NCBI GenBank assembly: GCA_035446765.1
Contig: DAOTFU010000014.1
Span: 1 to 24,963, forward strand
Origin: JALOAF01 sp035446765
Lineage (GTDB): Bacteria > Patescibacteriota > Gracilibacteria > Absconditabacterales > Absconditicoccaceae
Length of the DNA: 24,963 nt
Direction of reading: 5' to 3'
Shown here: positions 9,550 through 17,660 of the stretch, in pieces
Layout of the letters: each line of letters begins with the position of its first letter
Position numbering within the stretch: position 1 is the first letter of the stretch
Notes under the pieces: generated by a model
What the model was told of the DNA's origin: nothing
Seen by the model: the letters and a program-made list of their open reading frames with translations, nothing else
Database searches by the model: none
Program-made: the position numbers and the translations under genes

Positions 9550-11465
9550 AGTCAACTCAGTCAAACTCAGTGTCATGAGAAATCTTTGTCTTTACATATT
9601 CATATGTCAAACTTTGATTTGAGATATGGGGTGTCTGACCATCATCGTTTCTCACTAGCTGAATAAGTAAATCATGCAGAACATGAAAAATATGGTAAAA
9701 TTGGTACAATATTTTGATACAACAAAATCTGATCTTGTGTAGAATCTAGTGCTTGATATCGTTTTGTAAGAGTATTTTCAAGACCAGCTCATATATACTT
9801 TTGGAAAATATCTGGATCATCTACAGCATTGTATGTTGCTGTATCTGGAATATTTGGGTGAATATTTTCTGGATGCATATAAAATAATGCATAAGACTTG
9901 GCTAACAAAGACATGACTTTATTTTTTGTCAAAGACTCTGTATCATTTGTCTCTACAATTCATCTTAAGTATTGTGAGAATGGGAGTTTGTTAATAACTA
10001 AATACTTGTAATCCTCTACTCAAGCTTTATTTTTGATATAATCTTTTTTGAATATCATAGCACCATGAAAAGTATTTCGTGGTATGTTTGCATAAGATTT
10101 TCTATCATAATTTTGAATATTTATAAGATCGTTTTGGGAATAAACAACTACTCTGTCTGTGTTATAAAAATTTTGTCAAATTGTCAATGATATTTCATCT
10201 CATATTTGCAAACTTCATTCTTCTGCTTCAATTCTATTTTTGTCAAATACAAATACACATCATCCATCGCAAGACAAGTCATATATATCATATTCTTGAG
10301 TAAGTTCATAAAGTAAAACACTGATATCTTGATTAAGATATATTGTTGCTTGTATTTTATCTATATTTCATTTAATTTTTGAAAAATCACTTTGTGGAGA
10401 CGGTTTTCAATATTCATTTAAATATTTATCTTTGATACTTTTGATTACTGGAATTATCTTGTGTTGGATAGACTGGAAATATTCATAAGTCAATTTGTTG
10501 TTTATCTTCGACTTTGTTTGTGTTGAAGAGCTAGATATCGAAGAACTTGCTAGAGTTTTTCATTGTAAATTGGATGATACTATATCCCTAATCTGTGGCA
10601 ATAATTTGTACAAATTGTCACCCGGACACGATGTAATACCAGCATCTCTGTGACCAGCTATAGAATAATTTTCTTCTGACAAAATATAAGGAGCTTCCTT
10701 GGAATCTCTATGATAATCTACTCTAGATTTTGGATTGATGTTGTACTTTTTGGTCAATGCTGTGGATAATTTAATAAGAGAATCCAATGCTTCTACCGTG
10801 GGTTCTTGTACATCAAAATTTCAAATAAGAGAAATTCAAATACTTGGAGTATTATTCCATTTGGCATGTGCTCATACTACTCACTCCCCTCCTGCTCTAC
10901 CTTCATAGATATTTCAAAATGGATCTATAAGAAAATTATATCCGATATCTCATCGTCAATGTTTGAGGGTATGATAATAGAAAACTCAAGATAAATACTC
11001 TATAACATCTTGTTTATTTTTTAACTCTGAATTGTCGGAAGCTGTATGATGGACGATAATCTTAGTCTTATTATCTTTGTGGTATTCTGGTCGCCAAAGA
11101 TCTTGTCATCAATAAGTATAATTGGTCCAATCTAGATCAATTTCATCAAAATAATTGTCTTTGAGATAATCATTTGCCATCTTGGATTGATAAGATGACT
11201 CTTGGTCAGCTTGATATTTTTGATAATAGGTATCAAAATCTATATCCTTAAGAGCTTCCATTTCTTTTTTGTAATTTTCTCTGTATTGCAAAATAGACTG
11301 AAATCTCTCATGTGACTCTAATCTCATGGTCTCATCTACTCATCGTTCTGCACGAGAAATAATATCTATGTCGGGAAGATTTCGATCTGCAGCGTAAATA
11401 ATTGACAATGTACAATTGACAATCAACAAAGTAAACAATATTTTGTATTTGAAAATTCTTTTCAT
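9462..11465 (-). CDS. secreted N-acetylmuramoyl-L-alanine amidase fused to SpoIID domain
   Basis: A 667-aa exported peptidoglycan hydrolase. Residues 1-27 form a signal peptide (KRIFKYKILFTLLIVNC... ending IYA-A). An Amidase_2/PGRP domain follows at about residues 35-300: ISRAEWGVDE, zinc ligands VHHTAS (about 139), GWGDIGYNFLID, GRAGGEGVVGAHA, IAGHRDAG and TSCPGDN. The C-terminal half is SpoIID-like, a family that cleaves denuded glycan strands: SYALFYMHPENIHPN, SCSAGF, SGHGVGLSGLGAE and DILNYYYPG. SpoIID normally acts after an amidase has removed stem peptides, so the fusion couples both steps. Tryptophans in RAEWG (11343-11345) and HGWGDIGY (10953-10955) come from CGA. It is the first gene of the leftward envelope operon. 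Confidence 0.9.
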
Positions 11466-11506
11466 TATTTTTTGATAATATAATATTTATAAATCTTACA
11501 AATATT

Positions 11507-11534
11507 TGTATATAGAATGATTGTTTTTTTGCAA
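11507..11534 (-). promoter_or_regulatory. candidate promoter of the envelope operon
   Basis: On the minus strand TTGCAA and TATACA are separated by 16 bp, about 40 bp upstream of the amidase start. The region is extremely AT-rich, so chance matches are possible. Confidence 0.35.
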
Positions 11535-11559
11535 TTAATTTTTGTAATAAAATTAATTA

Positions 11560-11587
11560 TTGCAATAATTTTGTATATTTATATATA
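11560..11587 (+). promoter_or_regulatory. candidate promoter of the PHP-domain gene
   Basis: TTGCAA and TATATA separated by 16 bp, 34 bp upstream of the ATG at 11622. It has the 16-bp spacing of the stronger promoters in this window. It lies in the divergent intergenic region, which also has AT-rich palindromes around TTGCAA. Confidence 0.4.
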
Positions 11588-11621
11588 AAGTATAAAGAAA
11601 TATTTATTTAGAATATATAAT

Positions 11622-12560
11622 ATGAAATATACACATCTACATGGACATAGTACTTTCTCATTTTTGGAGGCGATAGGTACACCAAGTCAAATTATAAAAA
11701 AAGCAGGTGAGATCGGTTACAAAAATATTGCTTTGACAGATTTTGGTGGAATGTACTGAGTTGTTGCTTTTTATGAGGCTGCTAAAGAATTGGATATAAA
11801 TCCAATCATTGGTACGGAGCTTGGTTTTGTGATAGATATAAACTGATACAACAAGATTGAAAATGTAGGAAACATAGTACTTTTGGCAAAAAGTATTGAT
11901 GGATATAAAAGTCTAATGAAAATAGTATCACATGCAAATCAAGAATGAATAAATGGAAAACCAAAATTGGATATAAATATGCTTGAAAAATACAACAAAG
12001 ATCTAATAGCTATTGTGTGATCAAAGAAATCTTGGCTTGGTAAAATGGTCTTAAATGCTGATAAAGATGAAAAGATATTGGAAATATTAAGCATGATACA
12101 AGAAAAGATATGAAAAGAAAATGTATACTTGGAGATGATTGCACAAGATGAAAGTGAAGATAGTGAATTGAAAAAAGTAAATAAAAAGATTTTGGAATTG
12201 TCAGAAAAAGAAAATATAGATTGTGTAGTAAACAATGTATATTATTATCTAAACAAGGATGATAAAGAGACTTGGGAAATGGCTCTTGCTATAAAAGATG
12301 GAAACAAAATGTATGATAACAATAGAAGAAAACCAAAATGACAATATTATATTATGAACGAAGATGAAATAAAAAATATTATGCTAAAAAACAATTATGA
12401 GGAAAGGTTGGTAAAAGGGCGAATGAAAAACAATGAAAAAATCGCAAGTAAAATAAAAATAGAAATACCAATGGGTCAGGCATTATTTCCAAATTATACT
12501 ACACCAGAAGAGATTCAAAAAATCTATGAAGATAATAAAAACAATTTAATTTCTGAATAA
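11622..12560 (+). CDS. stand-alone PHP domain of DNA polymerase III alpha type
   Basis: The 312-aa product matches the N-terminal PHP (polymerase and histidinol phosphatase) domain of DnaE. It begins YTHLHGHSTFSFLEAIGTP, continues GYKNIALTDFGGMYGVVAFYEAAKE and PIIGTELGFVID, then the LLAKSIDGYKSLMKIVSHAN block, KPKLDINML, and ends with the spacer that precedes the polymerase domain in DnaE (GQALFPNYTTPEEIQ). The protein stops there at a normal TAA; no polymerase domain follows. Metal-ligand histidines (HLHGH) are present but TDHG is TDFG, so the metal site is altered. It may be a proofreading or repair phosphoesterase, or a subunit split from DnaE. It has its own promoter region and a convergent neighbour. 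Confidence 0.85.
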
Positions 12561-12592
12561 AAAAAGACCTACATAAGATATTATGTGAGGCC
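12559..12592 (-). terminator. terminator of small RNA 1
   Basis: Minus-strand hairpin GGCCT-C-ACATAA, loop TATC, TTATGT-AGGTC, followed by seven T. It overlaps the last codon of the convergent PHP gene. Confidence 0.8.
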
Positions 12593-12698
12593 TATAAGCA
12601 GTATTGGTAAGGGAGACTAATCTAGTTTAAGTTATCAAGAATAGAAGTAAACCCAAAGGACGTTTTCGATTAGTCTCCCTATGAACCCAATTGCTGCT
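12559..12698 (-). ncRNA. structured small RNA 1 (~140 nt), class unknown
   Basis: On the minus strand the predicted 5' end coincides with the start of a closing helix (AAGCAG/CTGCTT, then ATTGG/CCAAT), a small internal loop, a perfect 12-bp helix (GGGAGACTAATC/GATTAGTCTCCC) and an apical loop of about 45 nt with a possible GTTTA/TAAAC pairing. A separate terminator hairpin ends it. A matching promoter stands immediately upstream. No SRP (GGAA tetraloop motif), tmRNA or RNase P signature is visible; size and shape loosely recall 6S RNA, but that is speculation. Confidence 0.7.
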
Positions 12699-12704
12699 TG
12701 TTTT

Positions 12705-12732
12705 TTTATAGTAAAGTATATACAAAAGTCAA
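12705..12732 (-). promoter_or_regulatory. promoter of small RNA 1 (TTGACT-N16-TATAAA)
   Basis: Minus-strand -35 TTGACT (12732-12727) and -10 TATAAA (12710-12705) are 16 bp apart; the expected start is the A at about 12698, exactly where the RNA's closing helix begins. The same two hexamers and spacing precede the other two RNA genes. Confidence 0.8.
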
Positions 12733-12746
12733 ATATAAAAAATATC

Positions 12747-13247
12747 TTATATTTTTCTACTATCATATGCTCGGTGAAGTAATGCTTGTCTCTGCTTTGT
12801 CCTGCAGTCTCGATCCATAGAATGGCAATTTTTTACTAAGGCCATCCAGTGTCTCTTTATAGCTTTTCGTCTCTTGATTTGTCTTGTGTCATCTGGGCAT
12901 CTGCGTCACATATAATATCTACAATATCGCTGAAACCAACCACGAGGATCTTCGTGATAAATTCGTCATTTTTCTTGCCAATATTTCAGAGATAAAGAAG
13001 CATCTACACCAAAAAAATTGATCTTTGGATTTTTTTTGAAAGGGGAAAGCTTGGCATTTTCCCATCGGTCTACTGGAAATTCATCTTGACAATCTGTCAT
13101 ATATTTTCATCAAAAAACTCATATCTCCAACATCTGTTTTGGGGTCAGGTGTGGTTGAAATTCTGGATCAAAATTTTCTCACATAGGCTGTGTGAGTTTG
13201 TAACTATAATTTTGCTGCATCTTGTCGTGGACGTGAATAGTTTCCAT
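12747..13247 (-). CDS. conserved 166-aa hypothetical protein (YCRYYMGRR family)
   Basis: I recognise a widely conserved family of unknown function with the blocks TPKQMLEIGVFGGKYMTD, AKLSPFKKNP, FFGVDAS, DPRGWFQWYCRYYMGRR, RQIKRWKA, NC and RQALLHWAYDSRKI. In this gene the tryptophans in GWFQW (12927-12929), IKRWKA, KGWI and HWAYDSR are all encoded by CGA, one of the clearest supports for CGA=Trp; read as Arg the conserved blocks would be broken. The Arg- and aromatic-rich C-terminal half suggests nucleic-acid contact, but this is inference. It lies between small RNAs 1 and 2 on the same strand. A weak promoter (TTGATT, 18 bp, TATATT) lies at 13274-13303. Confidence 0.9.
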
Positions 13248-13316
13248 GGCAGAAAAGATAGTAAAGTATATTTAATATATAAATTTGCAAAAAGTATAAT
13301 CAAGTTTTTTTGATTT

Positions 13317-13346
13317 AAAAAAATGCCGCACCATTTTGGATGCAGC
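13317..13346 (-). terminator. terminator of RNA 2
   Basis: Minus-strand GCTGCATCC pairs imperfectly with GGTGCGGC around AAAAT, followed by TTTTTTT. Confidence 0.8.
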
Positions 13347-13676
13347 AACCTCAAGTAATATTGAGGATTTAAAAGAAGGGGTGCCGGAGTATCACGAGCT
13401 TTGTTATGAACAAAGCTAATTTTCCGCTCGGATGACTCCGGGTCCCTTATAATGTCCTGTCGTTTTCGGCAATTTGCTCCCATGAATATATTTTGCGGGA
13501 GCAATAATAGCAAACAGGACTTTTTTTCCTGGCGATTTTTTTGCCCATGCTAATTTTGCGGGCTTTTCCGGATAATCACACCAGGATTTTTTACTAGATT
13601 CCCTTCCTTTACTATCCACTGCTAGGATGGGAAGTATTTCATGGCAGTGGAAGCTCCTCTATCGAGGAGAGGTGAT
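13317..13676 (-). ncRNA. structured RNA 2 (~360 nt), class unknown
   Basis: A GC-richer minus-strand segment with no convincing reading frame and many perfect helices in 5' to 3' order: CTCCTC-GATA-GAGGAG; CCACTGC/GCAGTGG; TCCTGG/CCAGGA enclosing GCCC/GGGC; GTCCTG/CAGGAC enclosing GCTCCC/GGGAGC; CCGGAGT/ACTCCGG flanked by GGG/CCC and enclosing AGCTTTGTT-CAT-AACAAAGCT; then a terminator. Its size suits tmRNA or RNase P RNA. However, I see no TTCGA/CCA end of tmRNA and no clear GAGGAAAGUCC or ACAGAAA of RNase P on either strand, so the class is open. Confidence 0.75.
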
Positions 13677-13679
13677 GAA

Positions 13680-13707
13680 TTTATAACAATTTAGAAATAA
13701 AAGTCAA
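13680..13707 (-). promoter_or_regulatory. promoter of RNA 2 (TTGACT-N16-TATAAA)
   Basis: Minus-strand TTGACT (13707-13702) and TATAAA (13685-13680), 16-bp spacer, identical hexamers to the promoters of RNAs 1 and 3. Expected start at about 13673-13676. Confidence 0.8.
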
Positions 13708-13721
13708 TACTTTTTTGATTG

Positions 13722-13752
13722 AAAAAAGTCCCGAACTATTACAGCTCGGGAC
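13722..13752 (-). terminator. terminator of RNA 3
   Basis: Minus-strand GTCCCGA and TCGGGAC form a perfect 7-bp GC-rich stem with an 11-nt loop followed by six T. Confidence 0.88.
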
Positions 13753-14159
13753 CAATCCAATTTAGGTGTGGGGCGGTGTATATAAGGTCATTTCCCTTAG
13801 GGATGTTTTGGCATGCGTATGACCGCGACATGCTGGCACGCATTTTGTCACCAATAATAAACATCCTTTATCAAAAAAGACCCCCCACAAAAAAATCCTA
13901 TCACTATCTAGTTGTTAAAGCAGGTCAACAGCCCCAGGCTTATATTAATTAACACATTATATCGCATCTTTTATTATCTAGCTTTCACATAAACAACAAT
14001 AGCAGATACTTATCCGGAAGTGTTAGTTAAAGGGTCAGTATTTTTGGATATCTTAAGATAGTCTGAATTACTTGCTTTTGTTCATTTCTCAAAAGATCCT
14101 CAACATATTCCCCAGTCATCCTGTATTCAAGATATTGTCTGCGGGCGGATAGGGTTGAT
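13722..14159 (-). ncRNA. structured RNA 3 (~440 nt), class unknown
   Basis: Minus-strand transcript unit between a strong promoter and a strong terminator. It opens with a local fold (CAACCCTATCC pairing with GGATGACTGGGG and GTTG). A compact 3' domain at about 13763-13890 is closed by TGTGGGG/CCCCACA, then GGTC/GACC, GGATGTTT/AAACATCC and ATGCGT/ACGCAT. The middle is AT-rich with short hairpins. No long reading frame is convincing on either strand. No signature of tmRNA, RNase P, SRP or a riboswitch that I know is visible. It might be two RNAs, since a T7 run lies inside at about 13891-13897, but the hairpin before it is weak. Confidence 0.65.
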
Positions 14160-14162
14160 GTA

Positions 14163-14190
14163 TTTATAGAAAAAATATTGAAAAAGTCAA
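14163..14190 (-). promoter_or_regulatory. promoter of RNA 3 (TTGACT-N16-TATAAA)
   Basis: Minus-strand TTGACT (14190-14185) and TATAAA (14168-14163), 16-bp spacer, start expected at about 14156-14159. Same sequence and geometry as for RNAs 1 and 2. Confidence 0.8.
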
Positions 14191-14198
14191 ACAATATC

Positions 14199-14218
14199 TG
14201 TCAAATATATTTTTGACA
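14199..14218. repeat. palindrome upstream of RNA 3 promoter
   Basis: TGTCAAA-N6-TTTGACA, a 7-bp inverted repeat ending 9 bp upstream of the -35 of RNA 3. It could be an operator or part of an array of TTGAC-like boxes in this spot; function unknown. Confidence 0.45.
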
Positions 14219-14258
14219 AAATATCAAGAGAAATATTTTTTTGTGATTGAAAACAAGT

Positions 14259-14346
14259 CAACGATATTTATTATCGTTGCCAGTTTATGAATTAAAATAT
14301 TACAAATTAAAAATTTTGTAATTTGCGATTCATTAATATTTTAATT
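14259..14346. repeat. hairpins in the leader of the helicase gene
   Basis: Two inverted repeats lie between RNA 3 and the helicase: CAACGATA-TTTAT-TATCGTTG (14259-14279), without a T-run on either strand, and AATTAAAATATTA...TAATATTTTAATT (14290-14346), which encloses a smaller ATTACAA/TTGTAAT palindrome. The second belongs to the simple AT-rich repeats seen across the window. Confidence 0.5.
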
Positions 14347-14358
14347 ACTTTGAATTAG

Positions 14359-16659
14359 ATGCAGAATATAAAAGAATACTTAGCTACAAAATTAAATGAA
14401 GAGCAACTAAAAGCAGCATTACATACCGATACTTCTAGTCTAATATTGGCTGGAGCATGATCTGGAAAAACTAGAACTCTAACATACAAGATAGCATATC
14501 TTATGTTTGCCATGAATATCAGACCAAACAATATTTTGGCTGTGACTTTCACAAACAAAGCTGCTAACGAAATGAAGGAAAGACTAGTAGAATTGGCTGA
14601 TGAGATAGGAAATTTAGACTTTTGAAGTGAGGAGTGAGAAAAAAACTCTGAACCATGAACTTTGAATTCTACACACTGAAATGATAGTATAAATGATTTC
14701 TTAGACTTTGTAGAGGAAACCAGCAAGGACAAAAATAAAAGTGGATATACTATGAATGACTTCAAATGGATAGGGACTTTTCATAGTGTTTTTTTAAAAA
14801 TACTGAAAGAAGATATAGATAGGTTGGGCATGAAGTATGACAAAAACTTCTCTATAATAGATAGTGATGATAGTCAAAAAATGATGAGAGACATTTTGAA
14901 AAAGTTTGGTCTAAATGAAACTTTCAAACCACAAGAAGCCAAATGATTTATAAGTAAACAAAAAAATAATTGATTTGATCCAAAAATGTTTGAATCAAAA
15001 GTAGATAGCGACTATGATCAAAATATATGAAAAGTGTATGTAGAGTACCAAAAAGAATTGGAAAAATCTAATATGTTGGACTTTGATGATCTACTACTAC
15101 TACCCTACTTGTTGTTCAAAAAAGATGCTGAAATTTTGAAAAAATGGAAAAATAAATTTATGTATATAATGGTAGACGAGGCACAAGACACCAACTGGAT
15201 CCAATTTGAACTTATGAAAATGCTGAGTGGAAATAATGGAAACATTACTCTCATATGAGATGATTATCAGAGTATATACGGTCGAAGATGAGCATTGATG
15301 GAAAATTTTTTGAATGTAAAAAAATATTGGCCAGATATACAAATGTTTAAATTGCAGATCAACTATCGTAGTCGTCCACATATTGTGACTGCTGGAAATC
15401 ATATAATAAAAAATAATATAAAACAATATGAAAAAGATGTGCATGCACATAGAAAAGAAGATGGTAAAATTACGGTTTTTTGTCACAATAGTGAGATGGA
15501 TGAAGCTGCAAACATAATAGATCTAATAAGTAAGATGAAAGACAATGGAAAAATATGAAAATGGTGAGATGTATCTATATTATATAGGACAAACGCCCAA
15601 TCTTCACCATTTGAGCAAGTCTTGGTACAAGAATGAATACCTTACAAGATACGATGAGCATACAAGTTTTTTGATAGAAAAGAGGTAAAAGATATCTTGG
15701 CTTATGTAAAATACTTGGCCAACAATAATGATTCTGTATCTCTAAAGAGAATAATAAATGTGCCAAATAGAAAAATATGAAAAACTACATTTGAAAAATT
15801 GGAAGAATACGCCACAGTAAATGGACTAACATTGCATGAAGTGATAGAAAATATCGACAGCATACCAGAAAAAATTACTCCACAAGCCAAAAACGGGATA
15901 ATGGAATTTAAAAAAGTAATACATGAAATTACTGACCATTGGGAAAAATATGCTGTAGCTGATGCTATAGAAAAAATTACAAAATCTATAAAATATAAAG
16001 ATTACTTGATCAAGGAACATGGTAGTGAAGATGCTGCTATGGAAAAATTTGAAAATATCTGACAATTGATAAATCTAGCATCAAAATATGTGTGAAATGG
16101 ACTTGAGGCTGTCAGACAGTTTATGGAGGAAATTACTCTATTGACCGATGTAGCTAGCGATACTGATCCAAACTCAGATGCTATCAAACTGATGACAACT
16201 CACAGCAGCAAAGGATTGGAGTTTCCTTTTGTATTTGTAGCAGGATTGGAAGACAATGTTTTTCCTTTGACCAATGCAATGATGGAATCACATTTATTGG
16301 AAGAAGAAAGAAGACTAATGTACGTAGCTGTGACTAGAGCCAAAGATTATTTGTTTTTGTCACATGCAAATAGTAGAATGACTTGGTGACAGACTAGAAG
16401 CAATCCACCAAGTAGATTTATCTGAGAAATACCACAAGATTTATTGAAACATTACGATCTGTGATCTGGTGGTAGCGGACTGTGATGACCTACTAAGAGA
16501 GAAAAAACTTTTGATATAAATGAATGAGATACTGTAAATCACAAACTATTTGGAGATGGTTATGTGTTGGAAATATGGAACAATCTAGCAATTGTAAAAT
16601 TCTATAATCCAAAATTTGGAGTAAGGAAGATTGAGATGAGATTTTTGACTGTGAAGTAA
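14359..16659 (+). CDS. uvrD: UvrD/PcrA-type superfamily 1 DNA helicase
   Basis: An ATP-dependent 3'-5' DNA helicase for repair and replication. The 766-aa product has all SF1A motifs in order: LNEEQLKAA, Walker A LAGAGSGKTRTL (Gly34 from TGA), VTFTNKAANEMKERL, GTFHSVFLKIL, LDFDDLL, Walker B YIMVDEAQDTN, GDDYQSIYGWRG (Trp from CGA, 15283-15285), INYRSRP, LYRTNAQS, TTHSSKGLEFPFVFVAGLED and ERRLMYVAVTRAKDYLFLSH. The end, NEGDTVNHKLFGDGYV..., matches the Tudor-like C-terminal domain of PcrA. Residues about 93-132 are a low-complexity insertion between motifs Ia and Ib that includes a short repeat shared with the phosphohexomutase. RNA 3 lies divergently upstream. Confidence 0.95.
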
Positions 16660-16668
16660 AGAAAAAAA

Positions 16669-17187
16669 ATGAATAAGAATGATTTAAAAAATCGCAAACA
16701 AAATAGACTAGACTCTTTTCATTATGACTCTGGATATTTTTTTGTAACGATTAATACAAAAGATCATCAGAAGGTGTTTTGAGAAGTATTGTGAGATGAG
16801 ATGATTTTAAATGAGTATGGTAAAATAGTAAAAGAATATTGGATTAATATAAATAAAGTATATTCAAATGTATCTATTTGAAACTTTATAATAATGCCTA
16901 ATCATATGCATTGAATCATTATCATTGATAATGTAGGGGAGCTTATCAAGCTCCCATCTAATAAAAACGGGAAGATAATATCTTCCCCTACAAATAAATT
17001 ATCAAATATTATCAAATGATTTAAACAATCGTCTTGAAAAGTAATCAGAGAAATGTGATTAAAAACTTTTCAGCGACAAAGATCATTTTACGATCATATA
17101 ATTCGCAACGAAAATGATATGAATAGAGTAGTAGAATACATCCAAATCAATCCATACAAACGAGAAAATGATGAATATTATAGATAA
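16669..17187 (+). CDS. REP-associated tyrosine transposase (RAYT, Y1/HUH family)
   Basis: A 172-aa single-strand transposase of the IS200-like Y1 family that handles REP palindromes. It shows the N-terminal SFHYDSGYFFVTINTKDH block, the HUH motif IMPNHMHGIIII, WQRSFYDHIIRNEND and the catalytic-tyrosine segment VVEYIQINPYKW. The tryptophans of WQRSFYDH (17074-17076) and NPYKW (17161-17163) are CGA codons. Between HUH and Tyr, 16933-16991 encodes VGELIKLPSNKNGKIISSP from a double palindrome that resembles the REP just downstream of the gene. It starts 9 bp after the helicase stop. It appears intact and full length. Confidence 0.92.
16933..16991. repeat. REP-like double palindrome inside the RAYT gene
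   Basis: GTAGGGG, then hairpins GGGAGCTT-ATC-AAGCTCCC and GGGAAGAT-AAT-ATCTTCCC, then CCCCTAC. The outer boxes match the ends of the palindrome at 17208-17234. Confidence 0.8.
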
Positions 17188-17207
17188 AATAAAAAATATT
17201 ATTTAAT

Positions 17208-17234
17208 GTAAGGGCGATTAATAATCGCCCCTAC
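17208..17234. repeat. REP palindrome next to the RAYT
   Basis: GTAAGGGCGATTA...TAATCGCCCCTAC, a near-perfect palindrome of 27 bp with the GTA-GGG/CCC-TAC ends of the in-gene copy, 20 bp after the RAYT stop. It is a likely substrate of that transposase. Confidence 0.75.
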
Positions 17235-17262
17235 AACCAATTTTATTTAAAACTTCAAAGAA

Positions 17263-17628
17263 ATGATTGACCCAAAATTAACCTATGCTGTCGTATGAGC
17301 ATCCAACAATACTGAAAAATATGGATACAAAGTATTCAAAGATCTGACTGAAAAATGATTTAATGCAATTGCTATAAATCCAAATGAAGAAAAGGTTTTG
17401 TGAAAAAAGGTCTACCCTACTCTATCAGAATTTAAATGAAAAATAGATGTAGCAATTTTTGTATTGTCTCCAAAGTTTTCTTTGCCAGTTTTGGAAGAAG
17501 TAAAAAAATTATGAATAAAGACTGTATGGTTTCAACCATGAGCAGAAAGTAATGAAAATATTCAATTTTGTATAAAAAATAAAATTGAATATATTGCTAA
17601 TGCGTGTATTATGATAAAGAGTGGATAA
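17263..17628 (+). CDS. CoA-binding domain protein (YccU-like)
   Basis: A 121-aa single-domain protein of the CoA-binding Rossmann family. It begins LTYAVVGASNNTEKYGYKVFKDLTEKGF, continues INPNEEKVLGKKVYPTLSEFK and VAIFVLSPKFSLPVLEEVKKLGIKTVWFQPGAE, and ends with the cysteine-containing IANACIMIKSG typical of YccU-like proteins. Family members bind CoA or a related nucleotide; their cell role is unsettled. The glycine of the nucleotide loop VVGAS and that of QPGAE are TGA codons. It lies between the REP palindrome and the repeat at 17661, with no clear promoter. Confidence 0.88.
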
Positions 17629-17660
17629 TTGACAGGAATTAGTAATTGACTTTTTTGTGC

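Noticed and set aside
13145..13513. Minus-strand open frame of 122 codons through the RNA 2 region
   Set aside because: It crosses the RNA 2 terminator and runs out of frame into the conserved 166-aa gene; no motif supports it.
13719..13952. Plus-strand open frame of 77 codons
   Set aside because: It lies over the terminator and 3' domain of RNA 3, has no family resemblance, and its frame follows the RNA helices.
13317..14159. Identification of RNAs 2 and 3 as RNase P RNA or tmRNA
   Set aside because: Sizes fit, but GAGGAAAGUCC/ACAGAAA and the TTCGA/CCA tRNA-like ends were not found on either strand, so no name was given.
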